From: Anaerococcus vaginimassiliensis
GTDB lineage: Bacteria; Bacillota; Clostridia; Tissierellales; Peptoniphilaceae
Reading direction: 5' to 3'
DNA length: 64,000 bases
Assembly (NCBI RefSeq): GCF_900626155.1
Contig: NZ_LR130844.1
Span: 124,001 to 188,000, forward strand
Part shown: one piece after another, positions 17,576 to 26,187 of the stretch
Layout: each line of letters begins with the position of its first letter
Position numbering within the stretch: the stretch's first letter is position 1
Notes under the pieces: model-generated
What the model was told of the DNA's origin: nothing
What the model saw: only the letters and a program-made list of their open reading frames with translations
Database searches by the model: none
Position numbers and translations under genes: made by a program

Positions 17576-18406
17576 CTACCTTAAAAAAGATTCTAGCTTT
17601 CTATAATTATCCCTCAATAGCTTTAGGGTATTTACATCAGCTTCTTTGTTGTATGAATAGTTAAGATTTTCTGCCTCAGCCATGCCTACTTTTCTAAAAA
17701 GTCCACAAGCTTTAAATAGGCAGTTGTATATATCTAACAATTCATTTGTTGGGAAAGTCAACTCCAAGTCTTCTCTATATTCCTTGCTCAAAGTATGAAC
17801 TAGGTTTGACCCATCAACTCCTATATTTCTAAGACCATAAAACTTGTTTATAAGATGAAAATCTAACATCTTTAAAAGTTCATCTCTTAAGTCATCCATT
17901 TTGATACAAGCAGCTATTGGATCTTTTTGGTTTATATATAAAGAAACTTCTATGGCATTTGCAAAGAAACTGTCTACACATGTTTTAAACTCGTACTCTT
18001 TTGGTAGACTGTACTTAAAGTCTTTGTTTACCTTAAGCATTTCTTCATTAGGCTTGTTGTAGATATACTCAATATCTCCTGGCAAAGTTCTCATAAAATC
18101 ATTTGCCAAATCCTTAGCTATGATTGACTCAGATATTTTCACATTATCCTTCTTGTAGGCTTGGATTTTGGTATAATTTTGTTTGTTTTTATCAACATCA
18201 AAACTATCCTTCACCCTATTTATCAATATTATATCATCAAATAAAACCCTTAGATCATCTTCAAGTTTACCTATTATAATTTCATCTACAACAGTATATA
18301 AGTCGACAAACTCTTCGTTTGTATTTGATTTAATACAAAAGATCGATACAATGGATTCCTTGTCCCTGCCATAGTCTACGAATCTTTTTTTTATATCACT
18401 TCTCAT
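17576..18406 (-). CDS. Nucleotidyltransferase related to aminoglycoside 6-adenylyltransferases, divergent
   Basis: A 276-residue protein whose overall layout follows the ANT(6)/streptomycin adenylyltransferase family. The middle (ANAIEVSLYINQKDPIAA, then ELLKMLDFHLINKFYG) and the C-terminal helical part (CLFKACGLFRKVGMAEAENLNY) match best. The N-terminal catalytic region is degenerate: where the family has GSR and DYD, this protein has a stretch around SNTNEEFVDLYTVVDE, so one catalytic aspartate may be missing. It may therefore not modify aminoglycosides. It overlaps the nudix gene by 11 bases and is followed closely by dacA. Confidence 0.6.
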   Translation of the reverse strand: MRSDIKKRFVDYGRDKESIVSIFCIKSNTNEEFVDLYTVVDEIIIGKLEDDLRVLFDDIILINRVKDSFDVDKNKQNYTKIQAYKKDNVKISESIIAKDLANDFMRTLPGDIEYIYNKPNEEMLKVNKDFKYSLPKEYEFKTCVDSFFANAIEVSLYINQKDPIAACIKMDDLRDELLKMLDFHLINKFYGLRNIGVDGSNLVHTLSKEYREDLELTFPTNELLDIYNCLFKACGLFRKVGMAEAENLNYSYNKEADVNTLKLLRDNYRKLESFLR

Positions 18407-18986
18407 TACTTGTCCAGCTTTCTATAAAAATTTTCAAAAGTTTTGCTGTTAATCCCCAAATCACAGGTTCAGTATTATAGAAATACATATCATGATATCC
18501 CGTAGTAAATTTATAGTCTCGTCCATTTGGAATTTTATCAAAGGGGAAATCTTCAGGAAAATCCATCAAGAAGGGTGCCCTATACATGATTGGAGGATTT
18601 TCTTTGAAATATTTGACTTTGACAGCAAAAACTGACTCTACTTCCTCATTATACTTTATATCTTCAAAATTTTTCTTAATTCTCCCATAATAACTTTTTA
18701 TATGTCTAAAAGATGAATTTAATATCATAGAAGAATATCCCATATACTCTATATATTCTCTATCTAATAGAAGCTCTTCTGTGGTTTCTCTAATGGCTGC
18801 ATCTTTGAAATCTTCGCCATCTTCTACCCTTCCTCCAGGAAAAGAAACTTCGCCCGGCTGGGTAATATTCTTGCTTCTAACTTCAAAAAGAATATGATCT
18901 TCACCGTCTATTTCTACTAGGGGAATAAATACCGCATAGTTTTTTAATTTATTATAAAATTCGTCATCTACTAATAAATTTTTCAT
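18396..18986 (-). CDS. NUDIX hydrolase (CoA pyrophosphatase-like)
   Basis: A 196-residue protein with a nudix box (GRVEDGEDFKDAAIRETTEE), where the paired Glu residues bind the metal, preceded by PGEVSFPGG, the motif shared with CoA pyrophosphatases of the NudL/YeaB group. Such enzymes hydrolyse CoA or related dinucleotide-like compounds. The ATG at 18984-18986 was chosen because AGGAG lies five bases upstream; an ATG 11 codons earlier lacks a site. It is the first gene of the nudix-nucleotidyltransferase-dacA group. Confidence 0.85.
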   Translation of the reverse strand: MKNLLVDDEFYNKLKNYAVFIPLVEIDGEDHILFEVRSKNITQPGEVSFPGGRVEDGEDFKDAAIRETTEELLLDREYIEYMGYSSMILNSSFRHIKSYYGRIKKNFEDIKYNEEVESVFAVKVKYFKENPPIMYRAPFLMDFPEDFPFDKIPNGRDYKFTTGYHDMYFYNTEPVIWGLTAKLLKIFIESWTSNEK

Positions 18987-19103
18987 CTGTACTCCTATAT
19001 AAAATGATATTAAATTCACTTATCAAAGTCAAATTTATAGTTGAAAACTTTTATCAATGGGTATAATATCTACGAACGTTTAGATATATTAATAGGAGGA
19101 ATT

Positions 19104-19514
19104 ATGTTTAAAGAATTTAAAGAATTTATCGCCCGCGGCAATGTTTTAGACATGGCTATCGGTATCATTATGGGTTCTGCTTTCACAGCTATTGTTACAA
19201 GCATGGTTGATGATATCCTAATGCCAATTATCTCAGGGCTAACAGCAGGTATCGACTACCAAGATATCGTAGTTAGTGTTGGTGGTGCAAGCCTTAAAGT
19301 TGGTAACTTCATCAACGCTGTAATTTCATTCTTAATCATTGCTTTTGTAATGTTCTTAATTGTTAAGGGATTAAATTCTCTACACAAAGAAGAAGCAAAA
19401 GAAGAAGTTACTGAAAAAGAATGCCCTTATTGTAAAAGTTCTATTCCAGTAGAAGCATCAAGATGCCCACACTGCACATCAAAATTAGATAATTACAATA
19501 ACGTAAATGAATAA
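19104..19514 (+). CDS. mscL: Large-conductance mechanosensitive channel with zinc-ribbon tail
   Basis: MscL opens under membrane tension to release solutes in osmotic downshock. The 136-residue protein begins MFKEFKEFIARGNVLDMAIGIIMG, the classical N-terminal helix and first transmembrane segment, and has a second membrane segment at FINAVISFLIIAFVMFLIV. The ATG at 19104 has AGGAGG directly upstream. After the normal channel C-terminus it carries two CxxC pairs (CPYC and CPHC, ten residues apart), a zinc-ribbon-like tail not found in the E. coli channel. The function of the tail is unknown. Confidence 0.94.
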   Translation: MFKEFKEFIARGNVLDMAIGIIMGSAFTAIVTSMVDDILMPIISGLTAGIDYQDIVVSVGGASLKVGNFINAVISFLIIAFVMFLIVKGLNSLHKEEAKEEVTEKECPYCKSSIPVEASRCPHCTSKLDNYNNVNE

Positions 19515-19520
19515 AAAATT

Positions 19521-19540
19521 GCTGGAAGTTTTCTTCCAGC
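19521..19540. terminator. Bidirectional terminator between mscL and topA
   Basis: Stem GCTGGAAG / CTTCCAGC with a 4-nt loop, T-rich on both strands, placed between two convergent genes. Confidence 0.85.
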
Positions 19541-19547
19541 TTTTTTT

Positions 19548-21602
19548 CTATCTTTTTTTCTCTTTTACATAGCCACATGATGAGCATCTTATCTCATCTG
19601 TCGACCTATTTTTCTTATGAATCATCAAAGATCCGCACTCAGGACACTTCTCTCCTGTTGGAGGATCCCAAAGTGCAAAGTTACATTTTGGATAGTTATC
19701 ACATCCATAAAATCTTTTGCCTCTTTTGCTAACTTTTTCAATCAAGGTTCCATCTTCACATTCAGGGCATTTTACCCCAGTTGATTTTACAATAGATTTT
19801 GTGAAATCACAGTCTGGAAATCCAGTACAACCGATAAACTTACCATTCCTACCGTGTTTTATAGCGAGGTTCTTGCCGCATTTTGGACATTTCTCATCGA
19901 GAACTTCATCTCTTACCTTGTAGTCCTTGCTATCTTTCTTGACGCCTTTCATGTCTTTTTCAAAATCTTTGTAGAATGATTTCAAAAGTTCCTTCCAGTA
20001 CCTATCGCCAAGAGCTATGTTATCCAAAGCATCTTCCATTTCTGCAGTAAACTCGACATTTATTACATCATCAAAATTTTCTTGGAGGAAAGTATTTACA
20101 GTTTTTCCAAGATCAGTTGGATATATACTTCTTCCTTCAAGCTCAACGTAGTTTCTTGAAATAATTTGATTGATTGTTGCAGAATATGTTGATGGTCTAC
20201 CGATTCCAAATTCTTCCAAAGTTTTAACTAGGGAAGCCTCTGTATATCTTGCTGGAGGATTGGTAAAGTGTTGGTCTTTGTCAATCTTTTTAGCAGAGAT
20301 TACATTCCCCTCTTTTAGTTCAGGTAATATATTTTCGCTCTCGTTTGCCTTTGATAAGATATTATAACCGTCAAATATTGTTATTTTGCCATTAGTCTTA
20401 AAGGCAAGTCCATTGTTATCAAATAATATTTGAGTTGAAAGATATTCATAATCAGCCATTTGGCTTGCTACGACTCTTTCCCAAATCATCTTATATAATT
20501 TATATTGTTGGTCTGTTAGGTACTCTTTTATTTCTATCGGACTTCTCTTTATGGATGTTGGTCTAATCGCCTCATGGGCATCTTGGCTGCCCTTTTTCTT
20601 GCCAGCGTAAGTATTTCCTTTGCCAGCGTACTTATCTCCGTACTTTTCTTTTATAAAAGCTAGGGATTCATTTACTATATCTTTGGATATCCTGTTAGCA
20701 TCTGTTCTCATGTATGTTATAAGACCGACAGATCCATCGCCAACGTCTATACCTTCGAACAATTGTTGGGCAAGCTGCATGGTATATTTGGTAGAATATC
20801 CAAGCCTATTTGATGCATCTTGTTGGAGGGTTGAAGTTGTATGTGGCTTTTGAGGTTTTCTTCTCTTTTTAGTTTTATTAATTTTTACAACTTCAAACTT
20901 ATCCTTATCTATTTTCTCTAGGACTTTCTTAGCTCCGCTCTCATTTGATATCTTAACTTTTTTACCAACTTGTCCATAAAACTCTGAATCAAATTTAAGT
21001 TTGTCAACGTCATGATGAGCTGTTATTGTCCAATATTCTTCTGGAATAAAGTCATCTATTTCTTTTTGTCTATCTACAATTAGCTTTAGGGCAACAGATT
21101 GAACTCTACCAGCGGATAGACCAGATTTTACTCTCTTCCAAAGGATTGGACTAATCTCATAGCCTACTATCCTATCCATCACACGTCTTGCTTGTTGGGC
21201 ATCTACTAGATTTTGGTCGATTGTTCTTGGATTTTTGATTGCATTTTTTACATTTTCTTTTGTAATTTCATGAAACTCGACCCTGTTTTTATCTTTTGGA
21301 TCAAGTCCTAAAAGAAATTGCAAGTGCCAGCTTATAGCTTCTCCTTCCCTATCAGGGTCGGTTGCCAAATAGACCTTTTCTGCCTTATCTGCTTCTTTTT
21401 TTAGTTCATTAATAGTTTTCGCCCCACCTCTAACCTTTATATATTCAGGTTCAAAGTCATTTTTTATATCTACTCCAAACTTGCTTTTTGGTAGATCTCT
21501 AAGGTGACCTATAGTTGCCATCACCTTATAATTTCTGCCGAGCATTTTGGAGATTGATTTTGCTTTGGTTGGAGACTCTACTATTACTAAGTTCTTAGCC
21601 AA
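19548..21602 (-). CDS. topA: DNA topoisomerase I
   Basis: Type IA topoisomerase that relaxes negative supercoils. The 684-residue protein starts with the Toprim domain (VIVESPTKAKSI, then DPDREGE), has the active-site tyrosine in GLITYMRTDANRIS, and ends with three four-cysteine zinc fingers (starting CPKCG, CPECE and CPECG). Length and order fit bacterial TopA. It lies four bases after dprA, as in many Firmicutes. Confidence 0.97.
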   Translation of the reverse strand: MAKNLVIVESPTKAKSISKMLGRNYKVMATIGHLRDLPKSKFGVDIKNDFEPEYIKVRGGAKTINELKKEADKAEKVYLATDPDREGEAISWHLQFLLGLDPKDKNRVEFHEITKENVKNAIKNPRTIDQNLVDAQQARRVMDRIVGYEISPILWKRVKSGLSAGRVQSVALKLIVDRQKEIDDFIPEEYWTITAHHDVDKLKFDSEFYGQVGKKVKISNESGAKKVLEKIDKDKFEVVKINKTKKRRKPQKPHTTSTLQQDASNRLGYSTKYTMQLAQQLFEGIDVGDGSVGLITYMRTDANRISKDIVNESLAFIKEKYGDKYAGKGNTYAGKKKGSQDAHEAIRPTSIKRSPIEIKEYLTDQQYKLYKMIWERVVASQMADYEYLSTQILFDNNGLAFKTNGKITIFDGYNILSKANESENILPELKEGNVISAKKIDKDQHFTNPPARYTEASLVKTLEEFGIGRPSTYSATINQIISRNYVELEGRSIYPTDLGKTVNTFLQENFDDVINVEFTAEMEDALDNIALGDRYWKELLKSFYKDFEKDMKGVKKDSKDYKVRDEVLDEKCPKCGKNLAIKHGRNGKFIGCTGFPDCDFTKSIVKSTGVKCPECEDGTLIEKVSKRGKRFYGCDNYPKCNFALWDPPTGEKCPECGSLMIHKKNRSTDEIRCSSCGYVKEKKR

Positions 21603-21606
21603 ATAC

Positions 21607-22722
21607 TCACTCCTTTATGATAAATTCGTTATTTCCAATATTTTCTATATAATCCTTTAGCTCAAGCGAAGTCAATAGATAATTAATAACATCTATATCC
21701 AAATCTAGTTTTTCTTTCAATGTATCAGCGCTTGAATTAGGAAAGTTCTCAATGTATCTTACCACTTGAGCTTCGTTCTTATCAAGTTTTGTATAATCTA
21801 AAACTTTCTTCTCCCTATTTATATCAACCAAATATGAAAGCTCTTCTATTATATCATCTGCAGATAGGACAAGCTTTGCTCCTTCTTGGATCATCTTGTT
21901 AGTTCCCTTAGAATAAATGGAATTGATATTGCCAGGTACAGCAAATACCTCTCTACCTTGATCTAAAGCACATCTTACAGTAATCATTGTTCCAGATTTT
22001 TCCTTGGCTTCAATCACTGCTGTCCCAAGAGAAATCCCTGATATGATCCTGTTTCTTCGTGGAAAATTGTAGGCTACAGGCTCTGTTCCTAGGGGAAACT
22101 CAGAAAGTATTAGACCATTTTCTTCAATTCTCCTGTACAAATCCTTGTTTTGTTTAGGATAGATTTTATCAATACCACACCCTATGACACCTATAGTTCT
22201 CCCACCTACATCAAGACTTGCCTTATGGCTTGTCGCATCTATCCCATAGGCAAGACCAGATACTGTTGTTATTCCTGCTAGAGAAATCTTTTCTGCCAAT
22301 GTTTTGGCTGCCCATTTTCCGTAGGCTGTACATTTCCTAGATCCTACAAAGGCCAAGGAATTTTTATCCTTTATTTTGTCAAAATCGCCCTTATAGTACA
22401 AAACAGCTGGTCTATCATCTATATACTTTAGATTTTCTGGATAATCATCATCTAATATAGTGACATACTTGTACTTATACTTATGAATCTTATCCATATA
22501 CTTGGCAAAGTTTTCCAAACTATCATTTGAAAAAATTTTCTCATATTGCTTATCTGTTATAAAATCATAGAATAACCTATCCTTATCAAAAAAATCTTCA
22601 AACGAAGTTTTATCAAACATTTCTAGAATTAGGGAATTATTTATGTATAGGTAATTTAGATATAAAAAGATTTCTTCTTTCGTAAGTTTAAAAGGCGTTT
22701 TCAATGTAATTAATCCCCCCAT
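21607..22722 (-). CDS. dprA: DNA-processing protein DprA
   Basis: DprA binds incoming single-stranded DNA and loads RecA during natural transformation. The 371-residue protein has the Rossmann-like core (AFVGSRKCTAYG, TVSGLAYGIDATSH, IGCGIDKIYPKQN, FPRRNRIISG) and a C-terminal winged-helix-like region. The annotated ATG overlaps yraN by 35 bases and has no clear ribosome-binding site; a TTG five codons later follows GGGGGG and is an alternative start. It sits between yraN and topA. Confidence 0.93.
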   Translation of the reverse strand: MGGLITLKTPFKLTKEEIFLYLNYLYINNSLILEMFDKTSFEDFFDKDRLFYDFITDKQYEKIFSNDSLENFAKYMDKIHKYKYKYVTILDDDYPENLKYIDDRPAVLYYKGDFDKIKDKNSLAFVGSRKCTAYGKWAAKTLAEKISLAGITTVSGLAYGIDATSHKASLDVGGRTIGVIGCGIDKIYPKQNKDLYRRIEENGLILSEFPLGTEPVAYNFPRRNRIISGISLGTAVIEAKEKSGTMITVRCALDQGREVFAVPGNINSIYSKGTNKMIQEGAKLVLSADDIIEELSYLVDINREKKVLDYTKLDKNEAQVVRYIENFPNSSADTLKEKLDLDIDVINYLLTSLELKDYIENIGNNEFIIKE

Positions 22723-23038
22723 CTACTCTTATAACTTCTGCCACATCAAATCTAATGATTGAATCGGTCAAGTCATTTTCCATGAGATAGGCTTGGCTTG
22801 CTTTTATAATTTTTTGTTGTTTTGAAATAGTTACAGCCTCGCTTGGATTGGCAAAGTCTTTATTTTTTCTAGTCTTAACTTCTACAAATACCACTATTTC
22901 ATCTATCCTTGCTATTATATCAATCTCACCAAAGTGCTTTCTAAAGTTTCTATCAAGAATATCATAGCCTTTGTTTCTAAGATATTCTTCAACCAAGTCT
23001 TCTCCAAAATCTCCTACTGTTTTTTTATAAGTCGTCAA
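22688..23038 (-). CDS. UPF0102 (YraN) endonuclease-fold protein
   Basis: A 116-residue protein of the YraN family. The nuclease-like core is GEIDIIARIDEIVVFVEVKTRK, with the D-ExK pattern of restriction-endonuclease folds. Its biological role is not firmly established, but it is usually next to rnhB and dprA, as here. It overlaps rnhB by 14 bases and dprA by 35. Confidence 0.9.
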   Translation of the reverse strand: MTTYKKTVGDFGEDLVEEYLRNKGYDILDRNFRKHFGEIDIIARIDEIVVFVEVKTRKNKDFANPSEAVTISKQQKIIKASQAYLMENDLTDSIIRFDVAEVIRVDGGINYIENAF

Positions 23039-23654
23039 AAGTCATCTGCCTCTCATGAAATTTTCTTAAAAATGATTGCCTATGGATTGGAGTTTCTCCG
23101 TATTCTTCCAAGCCTTGATAGTGTTTTTTCGTTCCATATCCCATGTTAGTATCAAATCCATAATTAGGATATAACTTAGAGAAATTGATCATTATATCAT
23201 CTCTTCTAATCTTTGCTAGAATTGACGCGCAGGAGATTGAGTATTCATTCAAATCTCCTTTTACAATATTTAACTGGGGAATATCGGTATCAATTCTTTC
23301 TGCATCTATTAAAACAATCTCAGGTTTGATCTTTAGATTGTTTAGAGCATCTTCCATGGCCTTGTGGGTAGCATTTTTTATATTGACTCTATCTATCATG
23401 CTTGGATTTGCGTAGCCATAAGCATAACAAATTGTATCTTCTAGGATTTTTTCCTTGAGATTTAGCATCTTTTTTCTGGTTAGTTTTTTAGAATCTGTTA
23501 TTCCTTCAATAGCAGAATCACTTTTCATAATCACAGCACAGGTTACAACAGGTCCTGCCAAAGGTCCTCTGCCAACCTCATCTATACCAGCTATTAGCTT
23601 ATATTTGTCATGGATTTCTTTTTTTATCTGATCGTTATATAAAGAGTATCTCAT
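23025..23654 (-). CDS. rnhB: Ribonuclease HII
   Basis: Cleaves RNA in RNA-DNA hybrids, including single ribonucleotides embedded in DNA. The 209-residue protein shows the catalytic GIDEVGRGPLAGPVV motif, the third acidic residue in VLIDAERID and the conserved SxxAKxxRD stretch (SILAKIRRD). It overlaps rbgA by four bases. Confidence 0.95.
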   Translation of the reverse strand: MRYSLYNDQIKKEIHDKYKLIAGIDEVGRGPLAGPVVTCAVIMKSDSAIEGITDSKKLTRKKMLNLKEKILEDTICYAYGYANPSMIDRVNIKNATHKAMEDALNNLKIKPEIVLIDAERIDTDIPQLNIVKGDLNEYSISCASILAKIRRDDIMINFSKLYPNYGFDTNMGYGTKKHYQGLEEYGETPIHRQSFLRKFHERQMTFDDL

Positions 23655-24493
23655 GCTTTTTCCAGAGTAATCTTTCCTAGTTTTCCTGACCTAAAATCAT
23701 TTAAAATGATGTTGGCTGTTCTAGTATAGTCGTAGTCGCCACCAGAAATAATTGCTCCACGTTTTTTGGCAATCGCTTCATATATAATAAGAGCAGGATC
23801 TTCAGGATTTATTCCATATCTTTCTTTAAGAGCTTCTGGTTTTGTCTCTTTCATCTCCTCCAAGAACTTTAGGGTTAGATCTTCTATATTTAAAACTTCA
23901 TCTTTGATAGCATTTGTAAAGGATAAGTGTAGACCAACTTCTTCGTCAAACTTAGGCCACAAAACCCCAGGAGTATCTAGAAGTTGGATATTTGATCCTG
24001 TCTTTATCCATTGTTTGCTTTGAGTAATCCCTGGTTTATTACCAACCTTAGCTCCCTTTTTCTTTGAAACTTTATTAATAAAAGTGGACTTACCAGAATT
24101 AGGCACACCGACAATCATCATTCTTATTAGAGGATTTTCTATGTTCTTCTCTTCATTTTTTTTAAACTTTTCGCTAAGCAGATTTTTAGCCTCTCTATAA
24201 ATTCTATCGACATTTATATTTTCCTTAGAATTCATTGCGATAGCAGGTATTCCTTGACTTTTAAATTTATCTATCCATTTTTTATTCTCACTTGGATCAG
24301 ATAGGTCAGATTTATTCATAATAATCATTCTAGGCTTATCAGCAATTATTTCGTCAAGCATTGGATTTCTAGATGAATTTGGAATTCTCGCATCAATTAT
24401 TTCAAGAACTATATCTACAAGTTTTAAATTATCAATAATAATTTCCTTGGTCTTCTTCATATGACCTGGAAACCAATTTATATTCATTGTCAT
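23651..24493 (-). CDS. rbgA: Ribosome biogenesis GTPase RbgA (YlqF)
   Basis: Essential 50S assembly GTPase with circularly permuted motifs: NKSDL (G4) precedes GVPNSGKST (G1) and DTPGV (G3). The N-terminus NWFPGHMKKTKEII is diagnostic for the family. It has 280 residues, near the usual length. ATG at 24491-24493 has GGAG seven bases upstream. It is the first gene of the rbgA-rnhB-yraN-dprA-topA operon. Confidence 0.95.
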   Translation of the reverse strand: MTMNINWFPGHMKKTKEIIIDNLKLVDIVLEIIDARIPNSSRNPMLDEIIADKPRMIIMNKSDLSDPSENKKWIDKFKSQGIPAIAMNSKENINVDRIYREAKNLLSEKFKKNEEKNIENPLIRMMIVGVPNSGKSTFINKVSKKKGAKVGNKPGITQSKQWIKTGSNIQLLDTPGVLWPKFDEEVGLHLSFTNAIKDEVLNIEDLTLKFLEEMKETKPEALKERYGINPEDPALIIYEAIAKKRGAIISGGDYDYTRTANIILNDFRSGKLGKITLEKA

Positions 24494-24656
24494 AGTTTTT
24501 CTCCAATCTTCTTTGCCATATGCAAAATTTACAACTATCTATATTATACATAAATTATTTAGAAATACACCCTGACAGTAATCCATTTTGCAATTTAACA
24601 TGATAAATTTTTCTATATAAGTTATAATATATATAAGAATAAACAAGGAGAGAGAA

Positions 24657-25361
24657 ATGGGTAATAAAATCTTGGCAGTTTTATTTGTTTTACTTAGCAT
24701 AAGTGCTTGTGGCAACAAAAGCTCAAATGACAAGGTAAATGTTAGAGTAAAAACCGAAAATAAGGTAGAGAATAAAACTAATACCGCAACAGATAAAGAT
24801 ACTAAAAATGGTAAAGAAGAAGTAGCTAAAAAATCCGACAAAAACCTATCTAAGAAAAGTGATGAGGCACAGGCGTTTTTCAAAACAATAGAGGCAAAGA
24901 AGTTCGCTATACCAAGTGTAGCTAGTAAGGTCGAATCAATCTTTCTATATAATGATGGCTATTTTGATGGAATGATTAAAAGCGGAAACGGTGATGCCGC
25001 CTACATTGGTCTATACAATGGCAAGCTAGACTATGTTGAAAAGATTGATGATTTAACCTACAAGGTAAAGCTTGCTAAGTTAGAAATGGAAACTCCAACA
25101 GGTCAAGAAGAGCAAATAAATATGGGAGGCATAGACATTAATGTAGAATATGTAGATTGGACATTTTTCAAGGAAGATATGATAGGCAGTGAATACCTAA
25201 TCCACCTACCAAAAACTAAAGTTAGTTCCTTAGACGATACTAATAGACAAATGTTAGAAATGGCAGATAAATATATAAAGGATGACAATGCCAACATATT
25301 TTTTATAGAAGCTTTAGATGACAAACCTGGTCTAATGTATGAATTTATTAGGGAGAATTAA
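24657..25361 (+). CDS. Exported lipoprotein of unknown function, paralogue A
   Basis: A 234-residue lipoprotein with lipobox ISAC (Cys18), a lysine- and asparagine-rich linker (about 20-70) and a globular C-terminal part. I recognise no named domain. The core stretch YVEKIDDLTYKVKLAKLEMETP closely resembles MGEKIDDYTYKLKVKNFERTSP in the next gene, so the two are paralogues. AAGGAGAG precedes the ATG. The pair is co-transcribed, with the second start codon directly following this stop codon. A cell-surface role is inferred. Confidence 0.7.
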   Translation: MGNKILAVLFVLLSISACGNKSSNDKVNVRVKTENKVENKTNTATDKDTKNGKEEVAKKSDKNLSKKSDEAQAFFKTIEAKKFAIPSVASKVESIFLYNDGYFDGMIKSGNGDAAYIGLYNGKLDYVEKIDDLTYKVKLAKLEMETPTGQEEQINMGGIDINVEYVDWTFFKEDMIGSEYLIHLPKTKVSSLDDTNRQMLEMADKYIKDDNANIFFIEALDDKPGLMYEFIREN

Positions 25362-26108
25362 ATGAAAAAATTATTAGCGGCATTGATATTTCTAAGTCTA
25401 GTTCCAACTAGCTTTGCTAGTGGCGAATATAAAGATATAAAAGAAATCAGAGGAGATAAGAACCACTACTATGACCTAGCATTTTCTTATCACAACCTAA
25501 TAGTTGACGAAAGCCAAATAAAGCCTAAGACAAATGTAAAAAATGATACAAAAAGTGAAGCACCATCCACCCAAACAAAAGGAGGACTCACAGACGATAA
25601 GGTTATAAGCGAGTTAAGTGGCAAATCTTTTGTTTTATCATCTGGAGCTGGAGCTTGGGCAAGTTTCATAGATATAAAAGATAACAAGGGTAATTTTGAA
25701 ATAAAATTTTCTGATGCTGATATGGATCACATATACTTAGCAGCAGGCAAGGGTCAATTTGAAATGGGAGAAAAAATTGACGATTACACCTACAAGTTAA
25801 AAGTAAAAAACTTTGAAAGAACTAGTCCCGAACCTGGTATTTATGAAAAAGATTCGTATGGCAGAGATCAAGAATATATTGCTGTGCCTCATGGACTAGA
25901 GACATCAGATATAAATGATCCTAAGCCAGTAGAAAGCCTAACCCTCTACCTACCTTTTAAAAACATCGACGAAATCCCAGATGGTGAAGGAGCTAGGACT
26001 TGGCTAAATATGTCAGTAAGTGAAGGTGTTGGGAAAATAGGAAATGAACTAAGGGTATTTGCAATAGTTAACGATGGATATCCTTTCGTAGAAATGGTTG
26101 GTCAATAA
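25362..26108 (+). CDS. Exported protein of unknown function, paralogue B
   Basis: A 248-residue protein with a cleavable signal peptide (TSFA-SG) and no lipobox, so probably secreted or loosely wall-attached. The C-terminal half shares the EKIDDYTYKLKV core with the preceding lipoprotein, followed by a predicted strand-rich region (ESLTLYLPFKNIDEIP). No family is recognised. The start follows the upstream stop without a gap and uses GGGAG in the end of the first gene. Confidence 0.7.
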   Translation: MKKLLAALIFLSLVPTSFASGEYKDIKEIRGDKNHYYDLAFSYHNLIVDESQIKPKTNVKNDTKSEAPSTQTKGGLTDDKVISELSGKSFVLSSGAGAWASFIDIKDNKGNFEIKFSDADMDHIYLAAGKGQFEMGEKIDDYTYKLKVKNFERTSPEPGIYEKDSYGRDQEYIAVPHGLETSDINDPKPVESLTLYLPFKNIDEIPDGEGARTWLNMSVSEGVGKIGNELRVFAIVNDGYPFVEMVGQ

Positions 26109-26117
26109 CAAATATAA

Positions 26118-26150
26118 AATGCTCAAACCTTGATAAAAGGAATGAGCATT
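26118..26150. terminator. Terminator after the exported-protein pair
   Basis: An 8-bp outer stem (AATGCTCA / TGAGCATT) with an inner CCTT/AAGG stem, followed by TTTTTCTT on the plus strand. It could also stop the convergent ABC gene. Confidence 0.75.
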
Positions 26151-26187
26151 TTTCTTATATTAAAATTTCACAGATTTAGCGGTTCTT

